From TIUS-1 sp964019505 (GTDB lineage: Bacteria > Bacillota_I > Bacilli_A > Mycoplasmatales > Mycoplasmataceae), in the NCBI RefSeq assembly GCF_964019505.1, contig NZ_OZ026449.1, positions 496,001 through 560,000 on the forward strand: a stretch of 64,000 bases of DNA, in the 5' to 3' direction. The translations under genes were made by a program, and so were the position numbers. Each line of letters starts with the position of its first letter. The stretch's first letter is position 1. This document shows, one piece after another, positions 54,148 through 63,728 of the stretch. The notes below the pieces were generated by a model, which was not told the origin of the DNA, searched no databases, and saw nothing but the letters and a program-made list of their open reading frames with translations.

Positions 54148-55026
54148 TTATTTTAATTGGGCTGCAACTTCTGCTGCAAAGTCTGTTACAACTTTTTCGA
54201 TTCCTTCACCAACTTCAAATCTAACCATAGATTTTAAAACTGCTTTTCTAGATTCTAATCAAGATTTAACTTTAACTTTTTCATCCATTACAAATCCTTG
54301 TTCAAGTAAAACAACATCTGAAAGTCTTTTACTTAGTTTTCCTGCAAGGATACCTGGTATTGCTTTTTCTGGTTTACCAGTTAAGTCTGTTGTTTCTTTA
54401 ATAATATGCATTTCTGTATCTTTAAATTCTTGAGGTACTTCATCAGTTGATAAATATCTTGGAGACATAGCTGCAACGTGCATTGCTAAGTTATATGCGT
54501 CCTCTGTTGTAATTGCACCTTCAAATTCTAATAGAACTGAAATTCTTTTATTTGAGTGATTGTAGATTGATAATGTATGTTTTTCTTTTTTGTGTGCAAA
54601 AGCAGCTCTTCTAAATTCAATTTTTTCACCGATTGTAGCTGTTGCTGCAATACAAGCTTCTTTAATTGTATTTTCTTTATCTACTTTTAAATTCATTGCT
54701 TCATCAGCTGTTGTGAAATCATTGTTTAACAATGTATCAGCAAACTTTTCGATCAATTCTAAGAATTTTGCATTTTGTGATAAAAAGTCAGTTTCCGAGT
54801 TAACCTCAAATACTACTGATTTTTTACCATTTGATTTCGCATAAGCAACACCTTCTGCTGCAACTCTATCTGCTTTTTTAGCAGCTTTTGCTAAACCATT
54901 TTCTCTTAGTCAAATAATTGCTTTAGGAATATCTCCATCTGTAGCTTCTAAAGCTTTTTTGCAATCCATCATTCCAGCAGCCGTGATTTCTCTTAGCTCT
55001 TTAATTAATTTTGGAGATACAGCCAT
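54148..55026 (-). CDS. tsf: elongation factor Ts
   Basis: 292 residues. Nucleotide exchange factor of EF-Tu. MAVSPKLIKELREITAAGMMDCKKALEATDGD and VNSETDFLSQNAKF (TDFV-type motif) are diagnostic. Its ATG overlaps the rpsB stop (TAATG). Confidence 0.96.
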
Positions 55027-55838
55027 TACTTCTTATCTCCTTCGATTGCTTTGATTTCTGTTGTAGCATTTTCTGTTCTATTTTCTCTTAAGTAGTTGTT
55101 TGTTCTTTCTTCTTTTTTAGGTGCAATAGTTTTTAAAATTGACGGAGCAATTTTTTGTCCTGCACCCTCAGCGTAAGCATCAACAATAATATTTACGATC
55201 ATGTTAATTGATTCAGCAATATCATCATTTGATGGAATTACAAAGTCTACTAAATCTGGGTCCACGTTTGTGTCACAAATAGCAATAACTGGGATATTTA
55301 ATTTTCTAGCTTCTTTAACTGCAATTTCGTCATGTTTTGGATCAACTACAAATAATGCAGCTGGTAATTTAGACATGAATTTAATTCCACCTAAAGCTCT
55401 TTCTAATTTATCTTTTTCTTTTCTAATCAAGATTTGTTCTTTTTTTGGTCTTAAAGAAATTTTTCCTGTTTTGATTTCATTTTCAATATCTCATAACGCT
55501 TTAATACGTAATGAAATTGTTTTCATGTTTGTAAGTGTTCCACCTAATCAACGTGAATCAATGTAGAAATTTTGTGTTCTTGTTGCAGCTTCTTTAACTG
55601 CTTGTTGAGCAACTTTTTTTGTTCCAACAAAAATAATTTTTTGTTTTGCTTTTCCTAATTCTGATACATACTTTTTAGCTTCTTCTAATTTTTCAACTGT
55701 TTTGTGTAAGTCGATAATGTGTGTTTTATTTTTTGCACCATAAATATATGGTTTCATTTTTGGGTTTCAAACTTTTGTTTGATGTCCATATTGACATCCT
55801 GCATTTTGCAGATCGTCTCTAGATACTTTTGTTGACAT
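55026..55838 (-). CDS. rpsB: ribosomal protein S2
   Basis: 270 residues. QNAGCQYGHQTKVWNPKMKPYIYG, WLGGTLTN and KLPAALFVVDP are S2 landmarks. Heads the rpsB-tsf operon. The leader contains a strong stem-loop that may mediate S2 autoregulation. Confidence 0.96.
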
Positions 55839-55935
55839 TCTTTTGTGTCTCCTTTTGTTGTTCTTCCAAGTAGTTCTAAAGAGCACCACTATTTGTTTAT
55901 ACAAATAGCACTGGGCACTCAAATTCCTAAGTGTG
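55839..55935 (-). promoter_or_regulatory. structured rpsB leader
   Basis: GAG...CTC encloses CTATTTGT/ACAAATAG (55889-55908) with an internal loop GGTG/CACT, about 50 bases before the ATG. Leaders of r-protein operons often bind the first product. Regulation by S2 is inferred. A TATAAT-like box lies near 55955. Confidence 0.45.
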
Positions 55936-55974
55936 TTTCGATTAATTTATAATTCGATACAAGTATAATTATAT

Positions 55975-56005
55975 ATAAAAAAATAATCTCTATTGAGATT
56001 ATTTT
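55975..56005 (-). terminator. rpmA terminator
   Basis: AATAATCTC/GAGATTATT stem overlapping the rpmA stop, then TTTTTTT on the minus strand. Confidence 0.75.
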
Positions 56006-56289
56006 GTTTCTTGAGGAACAACGATTGCTCTTGTTCTCCCTTTTCCATATCTTTGGTATTTAACAATTCCTGAAACTAATGCAAATAATGTATCATCTCC
56101 ACCACGTCCTACGTTTTCACCTGGGTGAATTTTTGTACCACGTTGTCTAAAGATAATTGAACCTGCGTTTGCATATTCTCCATCTGCTTTTTTTGCACCT
56201 AATCTTTTTGATTCTGAGTCACGACCGTTTCTAGTTGATCCAACCCCTTTTTTAGAAGCAAAATACTGTAGCCCTAATAAAAATCTCAT
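55999..56289 (-). CDS. rpmA: ribosomal protein L27 with cleavable N-terminus
   Basis: 96 residues. The N-terminus MRFLLGLQYFASKKGVGS has the Firmicutes-type extension that Prp removes before the Ala-Ser, exposing the mature L27 end. The body SESKRLGAKKADGEYANAGSIIFRQRGTKIHPG is classic L27. It follows prp by 2 bases. Confidence 0.96.
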   Translation of the reverse strand: MRFLLGLQYFASKKGVGSTRNGRDSESKRLGAKKADGEYANAGSIIFRQRGTKIHPGENVGRGGDDTLFALVSGIVKYQRYGKGRTRAIVVPQETK

Positions 56290-56291
56290 AC

Positions 56292-56603
56292 TTATTCCTC
56301 CATTATATTTAAATTCTTTGGATATTGAACTTCAATAGTTTTTAATTGAATTTTTAAAAACAATAATAACCTTTGAACTTCAACGTTTTCTTTTTTTAAT
56401 ACTTTAATAATAATTTCATTATCCAAAACCTTTAAGTCAACGCATTCGCCAACTAAAGTGTCAAGAGCGTTTAAGGCTCCATTCATTATAGCTGTAACTC
56501 CTGCACAAACTAAATCGTTTCCATACTTACCTGCGTTCGCATGTCCTGAAACATTAATTGATTCAATTATATTGTTTCTTTCTTTTATTAAAGTCTTAAT
56601 CAT
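56292..56603 (-). CDS. prp: ribosomal-processing cysteine protease Prp
   Basis: 103 residues. Cleaves the N-terminus of L27. The catalytic pair is H21 in SGHANAGKYGND and C33 in VCAGVTA. It sits between rplU and rpmA, the standard rplU-prp-rpmA order. The start MIKTLIKERN at 56603 was chosen just after the rplU stop. Confidence 0.93.
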   Translation of the reverse strand: MIKTLIKERNNIIESINVSGHANAGKYGNDLVCAGVTAIMNGALNALDTLVGECVDLKVLDNEIIIKVLKKENVEVQRLLLFLKIQLKTIEVQYPKNLNIMEE

Positions 56604-56604
56604 G

Positions 56605-57180
56605 TTATTTTTTAGCTGGTGCTTTAGCAGTGGCTTTTTTAACAGCTGGTGCTTTAGCGGCTGTTGGTTTAGCTGCAACCGTTTTTTTAGCTACTGCTGG
56701 TTTAGCTACAACTGTTTTTTTAGCTGCTACTGGTTTAGCTGCAACCGTTTTTTTAACAGCTGGTGCTTTAGTAGCTAAAGGTCTAGCCTCAACTACTTTT
56801 GCAGTTTTTCTAGCAAATGGTTTTTTTGCATGTGGTTCATGAATGTGTTTTTTTTCTGTTGGTACAGTTATGCCTGTACCTGCTAATGAAATTGTTTCGA
56901 TTTCAACTTTTGTATATGGTTGTCTATGACCATATACCTTGTTAATATTTTTTTTCGGGTGGTATCTAATAACTCTTATTTTTTTACCTTTACCTTGTTT
57001 AATAACTTTACCAACCACAACAGCTGATTTTAAAGTTGGATTTCCAACTTTATCATCAATCATGATTACTTCAGTGAAATAAACTTTTTGCCCATCTTTA
57101 GCGTCTAATTTTTCAATGTAAACAATATCCTTTTCAGATACCATTAATTGTTTTCCGCCAGTTTTAATAATAGCAAACAT
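56605..57180 (-). CDS. rplU: ribosomal protein L21 with long Ala/Lys/Pro tail
   Basis: 191 residues. Residues 1-100 are ordinary L21 (MFAIIKTGGKQLMVSE... KVYGHRQPYTKVEI). The rest is a tail built from KKTVAAKP, KKTVVAKP and PAVKK repeats, nearly doubling the protein. Similar basic tails occur on some ribosomal proteins, but this one is unusually long. The start after GGAGG was preferred to an upstream in-frame ATG. Led by an L21 leader RNA. Confidence 0.93.
   Translation of the reverse strand: MFAIIKTGGKQLMVSEKDIVYIEKLDAKDGQKVYFTEVIMIDDKVGNPTLKSAVVVGKVIKQGKGKKIRVIRYHPKKNINKVYGHRQPYTKVEIETISLAGTGITVPTEKKHIHEPHAKKPFARKTAKVVEARPLATKAPAVKKTVAAKPVAAKKTVVAKPAVAKKTVAAKPTAAKAPAVKKATAKAPAKK
56615..56790 (-). 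repeat. repeat tract encoding the L21 tail
   Basis: Reiterated units coding for (V)AKP-x-AAKKTV and KAPAVKK occur with imperfect copies of GCTGCAACCG/TTTTTTTAGC-type sequence. The unit is about 24-30 bases. Such a tract is prone to copy-number change. Confidence 0.6.
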
Positions 57181-57265
57181 TTTATGTCCTCCGTTTATAC
57201 TCGCCTTGCATGTGGGTCTTGCGTCCACTTGTAAACATACTTAAAGTGCGGTTGAAACAAATCAA
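57181..57265 (-). promoter_or_regulatory. L21 leader RNA
   Basis: On the minus strand the leader contains GTGGACGCAAGACCCACAT, GCAAGGCGAGTAT and then GGAGG before the rplU ATG. This matches the ribosomal protein L21 leader motif known in Firmicutes (L21_leader), with the GTGG/CCAC hairpin. Confidence 0.75.
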
Positions 57266-57316
57266 CCTTTAAATATTTTATATTATTAATGGCGAAATTA
57301 ATTTACTTTTTTTATT

Positions 57317-57592
57317 TTAAAACAATGGTGGCAATTCATATGCCGCTGTTTGCTTTATACTTTCCTTATTTGATTGCGTGTCGTCATATTCCATTTTTGT
57401 ACCACCAATAGTAACAGACATTTTATCTCTGTCTTTATTGTTTGCAATGAACACTGCTCCACTTATTGATCCAATCATACTGTTTATTGCATCAAATGGC
57501 GCTGTTATTATATTTGCAATACCATTTAAAAAACTACCAGTTATTGAACCACCACTTACATTTTGATTTTCTTCTGTATTTAATTTTGTCAT
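57317..57592 (-). CDS. small peptide with double-glycine leader (bacteriocin-like)
   Basis: 91 residues. The leader MTKLNTEENQNVSGG matches the class II bacteriocin pattern L-x-x-E-E-x-x-x-V-x-G-G. After GG the core SITGSFLNGIANIITAPFDAINSMIG... is hydrophobic and Gly/Ala-rich, with GxxxG-like spacing, then a charged tail ending AAYELPPLF. The ATG at 57592 follows GGGAGGAAG. No C39 peptidase/ABC exporter or immunity gene was recognised nearby. Bacteriocin function is inferred from the leader. Confidence 0.6.
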   Translation of the reverse strand: MTKLNTEENQNVSGGSITGSFLNGIANIITAPFDAINSMIGSISGAVFIANNKDRDKMSVTIGGTKMEYDDTQSNKESIKQTAAYELPPLF

Positions 57593-57623
57593 ATATTCTT
57601 CCTCCCTTATCTTTAACGACAAA

Positions 57624-57660
57624 AAAATGAAAAACAACCAAATTATTTTTCATTTTTTCA
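57624..57660 (-). terminator. rsmI terminator
   Basis: AAAATGAAAAA/TTTTTCATTTT stem overlapping the rsmI stop, then seven T on the minus strand. It separates rsmI from the double-glycine peptide gene. Confidence 0.65.
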
Positions 57661-58524
57661 TAAGTCGTAAAGATAATCTCTTTCAACATCATAGCTACTA
57701 ACAATTTCTTTAATTGCTTGAGTTGATTTGATTCCTTTTTTAACAAGTGTATTTAATTTTTCTAGTAACTCAGAGTCGCTTAGTTTCTCTGCATTTATTG
57801 TATTGTTGATTTTTAACACAACACAAACTTCACCCTTGTCTACAAATTCAGTCGATTTGACATAATCACTAACTTGTTCAATTGAACCACGAATTATTTC
57901 TTCGTTAATTTTTGTAAGTTCTCTTGCTATTGTTAGGTTTGAGCTTGGATAATGTTTGTTAATTATTTTTATAGTTTCTTTGATTCTGTGGATTGAATCA
58001 TAAAAACAAATCAATCTATCTTTAGTTGAACCAAGTGCATTGTTTATTTGTTCGATTAGTTTATTTTCTTTTTTATCCAAGAATCCAATGAATACATATT
58101 CATAAAAGTATTGTGATGCCGCTATTAATGCATGATTAATTGCAGTAGAACCACCAATACAAACTATGTTTACATTTACTTGCTTTTCTCATATTAGGTT
58201 CTCTATCAACCTCATACCAGGATCAGACATACCTGGCAATCCTGCATCAGACACTATTGCTAAATCATTTTTTAATTTCAATGACTCAGTGACATTATCT
58301 ACTAAACTTAACTCGTTGAATTTGTGTAGTGACACCAGTTCTTTTTTTATATTGAAATGATTTAATAACACCTTACTTGTACGAGTGTCTTCACAATATA
58401 TTGTTTTAACACCATTCAATACTTCTATAGATCTTTCAGACATATCATCTAAATTACCAATTGGTGTTGAAACAACATAAATTGTTGGTCAATCATTTTT
58501 ATATGATTTTTGTACTATTAACAT
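57643..58524 (-). CDS. rsmI: 16S rRNA (cytidine1402-2'-O)-methyltransferase
   Basis: 293 residues. Tetrapyrrole-methylase-like fold. VVSTPIGNLDDMSERSIEVL, CEDTRTSKVLLNHF and VSDAGLPGMSDPGMRLI are diagnostic of RsmI. It methylates the ribose of C1402, while RsmH (22.6 kb) modifies its base. Confidence 0.95.
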
Positions 58525-58536
58525 TGTTCCTCCAAT

Positions 58537-58562
58537 AAAAAAATAAACCCTTAGGTTTATTT
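58537..58562 (-). terminator. greA terminator
   Basis: AAATAAACC/GGTTTATTT stem next to the greA stop, then T residues on the minus strand. Confidence 0.7.
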
Positions 58563-59039
58563 TATAGATTTAATTTGAATTTCATAAGGTTGTTGGATGT
58601 TCTTAATTTTTGCAACATCTCCAACTTTCTTACCTAAAATTGCTTCAGCAATTGGTGACTCATTAGAAATTTTATTAACAAATGGATCAGCTTCAATTGG
58701 ACCAACAATATAGAATGTGTAAGTCTTTTTGTTTTTTTTGTTTAACAATTCAACTTCTGTACCAACAGCTACAACTTTTTCTTTTGTTGTAGATGTTGAT
58801 TTTTTTTCATCAATAATTGCAGCTTTTCTAATTTGAGATTCAAGTTCTTTAATTCTTGCTTCTACTTCTGCTTGTCTATTTCTAGCTGCATCATAATCGG
58901 CATTTTCACTTAAGTCCCCTTGTGCTCTTGCTTCTACTAATTCTTCAATTACTTTTGGTCTAACAACCGTAATTAAATTATCAAGTTCAATTTCAAGTTG
59001 TTTAAGACCTTCTTTGGTTAAAATTACTGAATTTTCCAT
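58557..59039 (-). CDS. greA: transcription elongation factor GreA
   Basis: 160 residues. Rescues backtracked RNA polymerase. The N-terminal coiled coil contains ARAQGDLSENADYDAARNRQAEVEARI. The C-terminal globular domain includes ESPIAEAILGKKVGDVAKI. Confidence 0.96.
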   Translation of the reverse strand: MENSVILTKEGLKQLEIELDNLITVVRPKVIEELVEARAQGDLSENADYDAARNRQAEVEARIKELESQIRKAAIIDEKKSTSTTKEKVVAVGTEVELLNKKNKKTYTFYIVGPIEADPFVNKISNESPIAEAILGKKVGDVAKIKNIQQPYEIQIKSIK

Positions 59040-59092
59040 TTACCTATTTCCTTTATAACTTGATTTATTATACCTAAATATTTATTTTAAAT

Positions 59093-59116
59093 AAAAAGAA
59101 AGAACTAAAGTTCATT
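59093..59116 (-). terminator. terminator after the large lipoprotein gene
   Basis: GAACT/AGTTC stem followed by TTCTTTTTATTT on the minus strand, 8 bases past the stop. Confidence 0.6.
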
Positions 59117-59123
59117 CAATTTA

Positions 59124-62072
59124 TTAACGATTTTTAATTTTAATAACAAAATGTCTAATTGATTTATCTGATAACTCAGATCCATTACCGATTGAGTTGT
59201 AAGTGTTTATGTATAGATAAGAGACCCCCTCATCCGTGTTTCCTATTTCATTAATTTCATAATCATTTGGTTGCAGCAAAGGCAATGTTAATGCATTGCC
59301 TCTTTTAACATGAGTTTGGTTATATAAATTTCATTTTAATCAATTTTCTTCTTGTTCTGGTTTAATACCCACTTTTCCATTTGGGTCATTAAAGTCAACT
59401 TTAGTCGGAACTTTACCGCCTTCGCCAAGCAATGCCTTATCAAACATTTGTAGTTGTTCTCCACCTGCAGAAAAACTAATAGAAGAATCACCACCATCTC
59501 ACGATAGATCATCTTTTGTCAAATCCAATAAATAAGCATTTTCAACAACATTCTTTGTTGAGGGTCCTTCTTCAAATTCAACACTATCAATTTTCTCACC
59601 AATTTCAATTGGTTTGGCTGTTGCTAAATTTATGTTACCATCTCAATTATTAATATCGTATTGAACTTTTAATTGTCTCTCGACGAATTTACCGATTATT
59701 TCATCAGGAATAGTTCCTGACGAAAACCTAGCTCTAGACCATGTTGAAATTGCCTTCATTAGAATATCGTTCGCATAAATTGGTCTAATATCTGTAAATT
59801 TTTTTTCATTTTCAACTTCATCAAAAACATCTGATTTTTGCAATGTAAAGTCATATTCTCTATTATCTCTTTTTTCACTGATTGAGTAATCTGCACCACT
59901 TGTTAAGTAAAATGTTGGGTCGGTACCAGGTAAGCCTCCGACATCAAAAACACCCAATGCTTGCTGAGACAGAATGTCGTTATAAGCCCACATCTCACTA
60001 AGTGTTTCGTCGTCGTCAATGGGTTCACCATCACGTTTTGGGACGAAATTCAAAAAGTCTTTCGTGCTCCCCAAAACAAGTCCCATTTGATCCTCACCAT
60101 AATATTTGTTGAAACCATCACTTCCAAAGTAGTCATTTCATTTTTTATCTGGAGCGGCTTTTGTTGCCACATACATTGGAAATTGGAATGAATCAGTAAA
60201 AGTTAATATTTTTAAATCATCTTTTAGCTCTTTCTTTGCACTTACAGTTAGCGCATATGAAATATTTGATAATTGATTTTCTTTAATGCTAGGATCGATA
60301 TCTCATCCTTCTTTTTCGTTGGTTCCTAATGAACCCATATGTTTTCAAAAGTTAACTGTTCAGTTATTTTTGTCACTAATGATCTTGACGAATTTTTCTT
60401 TTATTTTATTCTTATTATCATCAAAACTTGGATTACCAATATCTTTATTCATTACATAATTTTCTATTGTTTCCGGTTTTGTTATTTCACTATGAAACAC
60501 ATTGAAACCATTGTCAACCGAAGTTTTAATAGCCTCAGTATTACTCAATCTTATTGGCTTATCTAAAATCAAACCACCAAGACCTTCTTTCAAAAGTGCG
60601 GTTGTTTCATTTCCTTCACCCATACCCGACAGGTCGATTGGTGCACCATCAAACATGGAGTTAAATCTAATGTCAATAAATTCTTCTAACCCTGGCTGTC
60701 CTGGCACTTTTGGCATAGTATAAGCGTTATCATCATGTTCAAATGTAAATACTTTTGAACCAGTGGCTGTGATTTTTCCATCTTGATTATCTCGTGCCTT
60801 AATCTCAAATGAAATTTTTGGATTTTCTATTTCTTCTTCATATTGCCCAGCTTCTGGTTCAGGTCTTGAAAGGAATTCCTTAACTTGTGCATGATTAAAT
60901 TGTTCTGGATCTTCTCAAAAGTTTTTTAAATATGGTGACGGAGGATTATTATTTAAAACAACAATGTAATTATCATCACTATTTATTTCTCTCGAAGACC
61001 AATCCTGTATTGAATCATTTGCAAAATTTTCAACATAGTTTTTGCTAAATAAATTTTTAACTTCATCTTTTGCATCTTTAAAGTTATATGCTGGAATTTC
61101 AGGCAGGTTTAGTTCTTCAAGTTTGTATTTACGTGCGGGTTCGTTAGGGCTTGTTCCACCTGGTGTCAAAGGCGCCAAATCAGCACTTGAATCGTGCTTT
61201 ATCACATATGAAAACTCAGTCTTTTTATCCAACTCTCAACCATCACCATTTTCTTCACCTGTTGATTTGATTAAAACTGAGATGTCCTTACTTTGATTAA
61301 AATTAAAAAAAGCATCAATCTCAGTTTCGAACTGATTTGAATTCAAATTTTTATCATTTAGAGATATTTCATAATGTTCACCCAAAATAAATTCAGTATT
61401 TTTGATTGATTTTATTTTTGAGTTGACTATTTCTTTTACGTATTTATCTAAAAAGTTTTGTCTATTTACTTCAACAAGTTCAGAATTAAAGTTGTATACA
61501 TATTCTGAATTAATTTTTCCTTTTAATTCAGATAAATCAACAAGGTTGACTTTATCGCGAACTTCAACTTGATGGACCTGGACACTTATAGATTTATTTT
61601 TTATATCTGGTGTAATAGTTGAATTTGTTTTTTCGTTAAAGTAAGAAAATTCAATTGTAGCAAACTCAATATCTTTATCAATGAAAGTATCTGACGTAAC
61701 CCTTAAACTAACATTGGATTCACCAGGGGAATTATTTATTTCTTCTACCCTTAAAAGTGGAACTTGTTTATTAACTCCACCCTCTGTGACATTAACCATG
61801 TTATTTGAAAGTTTAGGTACAATTTTGTACCCTTTCATTGGATTCTTGATGTTAATATCAACAATCTTGTTATTACGTCTTGGAGATTCTCAAGTTCCCT
61901 CTTCTGTGCCTGGTTTAACTTGTGCATCAATATAAATTGAGTTGTTATTTATTCCTTGTATAGCAATTGTTGTATCGCCCATAGAAAAAGTACAAGCCGC
62001 CAATACTACTGAGCTTGTTACTGGAATTGTTACCATTGTTGAAATGAAAAGTAGTTTTAGTAATTTTTTCAT
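59124..62072 (-). CDS. large surface lipoprotein, 982 residues
   Basis: The signal peptide ends VVLAAC (Cys27 region), a clear lipobox. The mature part is soluble, extracellular and rich in Asn, Asp, Glu and Pro, with no membrane segment, repeats or named domain. Beta-strand-rich segments such as RVTSDTFIDKDIEFATIEFSYF suggest immunoglobulin-like or adhesin-like domains, which is an inference. It starts only 20 bases after uvrC, with TGAGG as ribosome site. It is the largest gene seen in full in the window. Confidence 0.8.
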
Positions 62073-62092
62073 ATAACCTCAAACGTTATTTT

Positions 62093-63658
62093 TTATTCAA
62101 ATATTTTTTTCTCATGCTTATTTCTATAGTTGGTGATCGCAAAATTATGGACGCGTTCTTGAAGTGAATATAGCATTTTATATAAATTAGTTTTACTATT
62201 TAATTTTATCACTTTATCTTCCGATATCACAACACTATCTGTCCTATGATTTTTATTTTTTTGTAAGCCGACAACGAAAATATCAAGTTCTAATTCTTTC
62301 AAAATTTGCTTCGCTGCATTCAATTGAATGATGCCCCCATCGACAATAATCAAGTCAGGCATCTCGGTATTGTTAAATACTTTTTGTTGATATCTTCTAT
62401 ATAAAACCTCTTTCATTCTGTTATAGTCGCCCTTTTCTTCAATGTCTATATTTCATTTTCTGAAGTCTTTTTTAGATGGATTGTTATTTTTAAAAACTAC
62501 CATCGCACCAAGTACAACGTCATTTGATAAGTTTGCAATATCAAAAACTTCAATTGTATGAGGATATTTTTCCATTCCAATTAAGACCCTAAATTCTTCT
62601 AGAATACTTTGATTTATTGATTCTTTATTCGAATTATAAAATTCTTCTGAATTTGTTTTTGCAAGAGTTAACAGTTGTTTTTCGACACTTGATATTTTAT
62701 TGTTCAATTTAAATAACTCAGTCATTGCTTCACTTATAAATTCATTTGGGATTGTTACAATATCGGGGATTATATTTTTTGAATAAAATTGAGTTACAAA
62801 ACTTTCAAATGCGTCATTTATATCTTGGTCATTTAATTCAAATGATTCTTGGAATGTATGTTGAAATTTTCCACCAACATAAAATAATATCGTAAACACA
62901 ATATGTGTTTCGTTTGCAAAAAAGTTTATTACATGTCTGTCTTTTTTTTCATTTAATAATACATTTTGTTTTTGGACAAAGAAATCAATATGACCTAACA
63001 TCTCTTTAATTTTTTGAGCTTGTTCAAACTGTAAATTGTTTGATGCTTTTTCCATTCTTTCTACTAGTATTTTTTCAACGTTTTCTGTATTACCTTTGAA
63101 GAAGCTTTTAATATTTTTTATTTGGTTGTCATAAACTTCTTTGGGAATCTCTTTAAAGCATCCGCCAAGACATTGATCAATATGAAAATATATGCATGGG
63201 TTGTTCATCTTACCTTTGCATCTTTTCAATGGATAAATACTTTGTATTATATATAATATTTTTCTTGCACTTGTGCCTTCTGGAAAGGGTCCGAATGTTG
63301 CTAGGTATTTTTTTTGTTTGTAATTCCTATGGTATTCAAACTGCGGATCGACTGATTTTGTAATAGAAATATACGGATAAGATTTATCATCATTTAAAAC
63401 GATGTTATATCTTGGTTTGTGTGTTTTTATTAAAGTTTCTTCTAGTAACAATGCTTCCTTTTCACTATTACAAATAATTGTTTTAACGTCATTTATCTCT
63501 GAGACTAATTTTGATGTCTTATAATTTTGGGATTTTAAAAAATATTGGCTAACTCTTTTTCTAAGATTTTTAGCTTTACCAACATATATTATTTTGTTAT
63601 CTTTATTTAGATATAGATAACAACCTGGTTTTTCAGAAATATTTTTTAAATCTAACAT
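62093..63658 (-). CDS. uvrC: excinuclease UvrC, C-terminally short
   Basis: 521 residues; typical UvrC is about 580-610. The N-terminal GIY-YIG nuclease (KPGCYLYLNKDNKIIYVGKAKNLRKRVSQY), the UvrB-binding region (LQFEQAQKIKEML) and the RNase-H-like nuclease (DLIIVDGGIIQLNAAKQ) are present. The protein stops soon after VHNFAITNYR, where the helix-hairpin-helix pair should follow. The start MLDLKN at 63658 follows GGAG; a GTG 12 bases upstream is in frame. Confidence 0.92.
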
Positions 63659-63683
63659 AATGTTCTCCACTACTATTCTAATA

Positions 63684-63728
63684 AAAAAAGATATTTAAAG
63701 ACGATTTATTATCGCTTAAATATCTTTT
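63684..63728 (-). terminator. ftsK terminator
   Basis: AAAGATATTTAA/TTAAATATCTTT long stem followed by TTTTTTTATT on the minus strand, just after the ftsK stop. Confidence 0.8.

Noticed and set aside
56615..56790. A CRISPR or intergenic tandem repeat.
   Set aside because: The repeats are in frame inside rplU and encode its basic tail.
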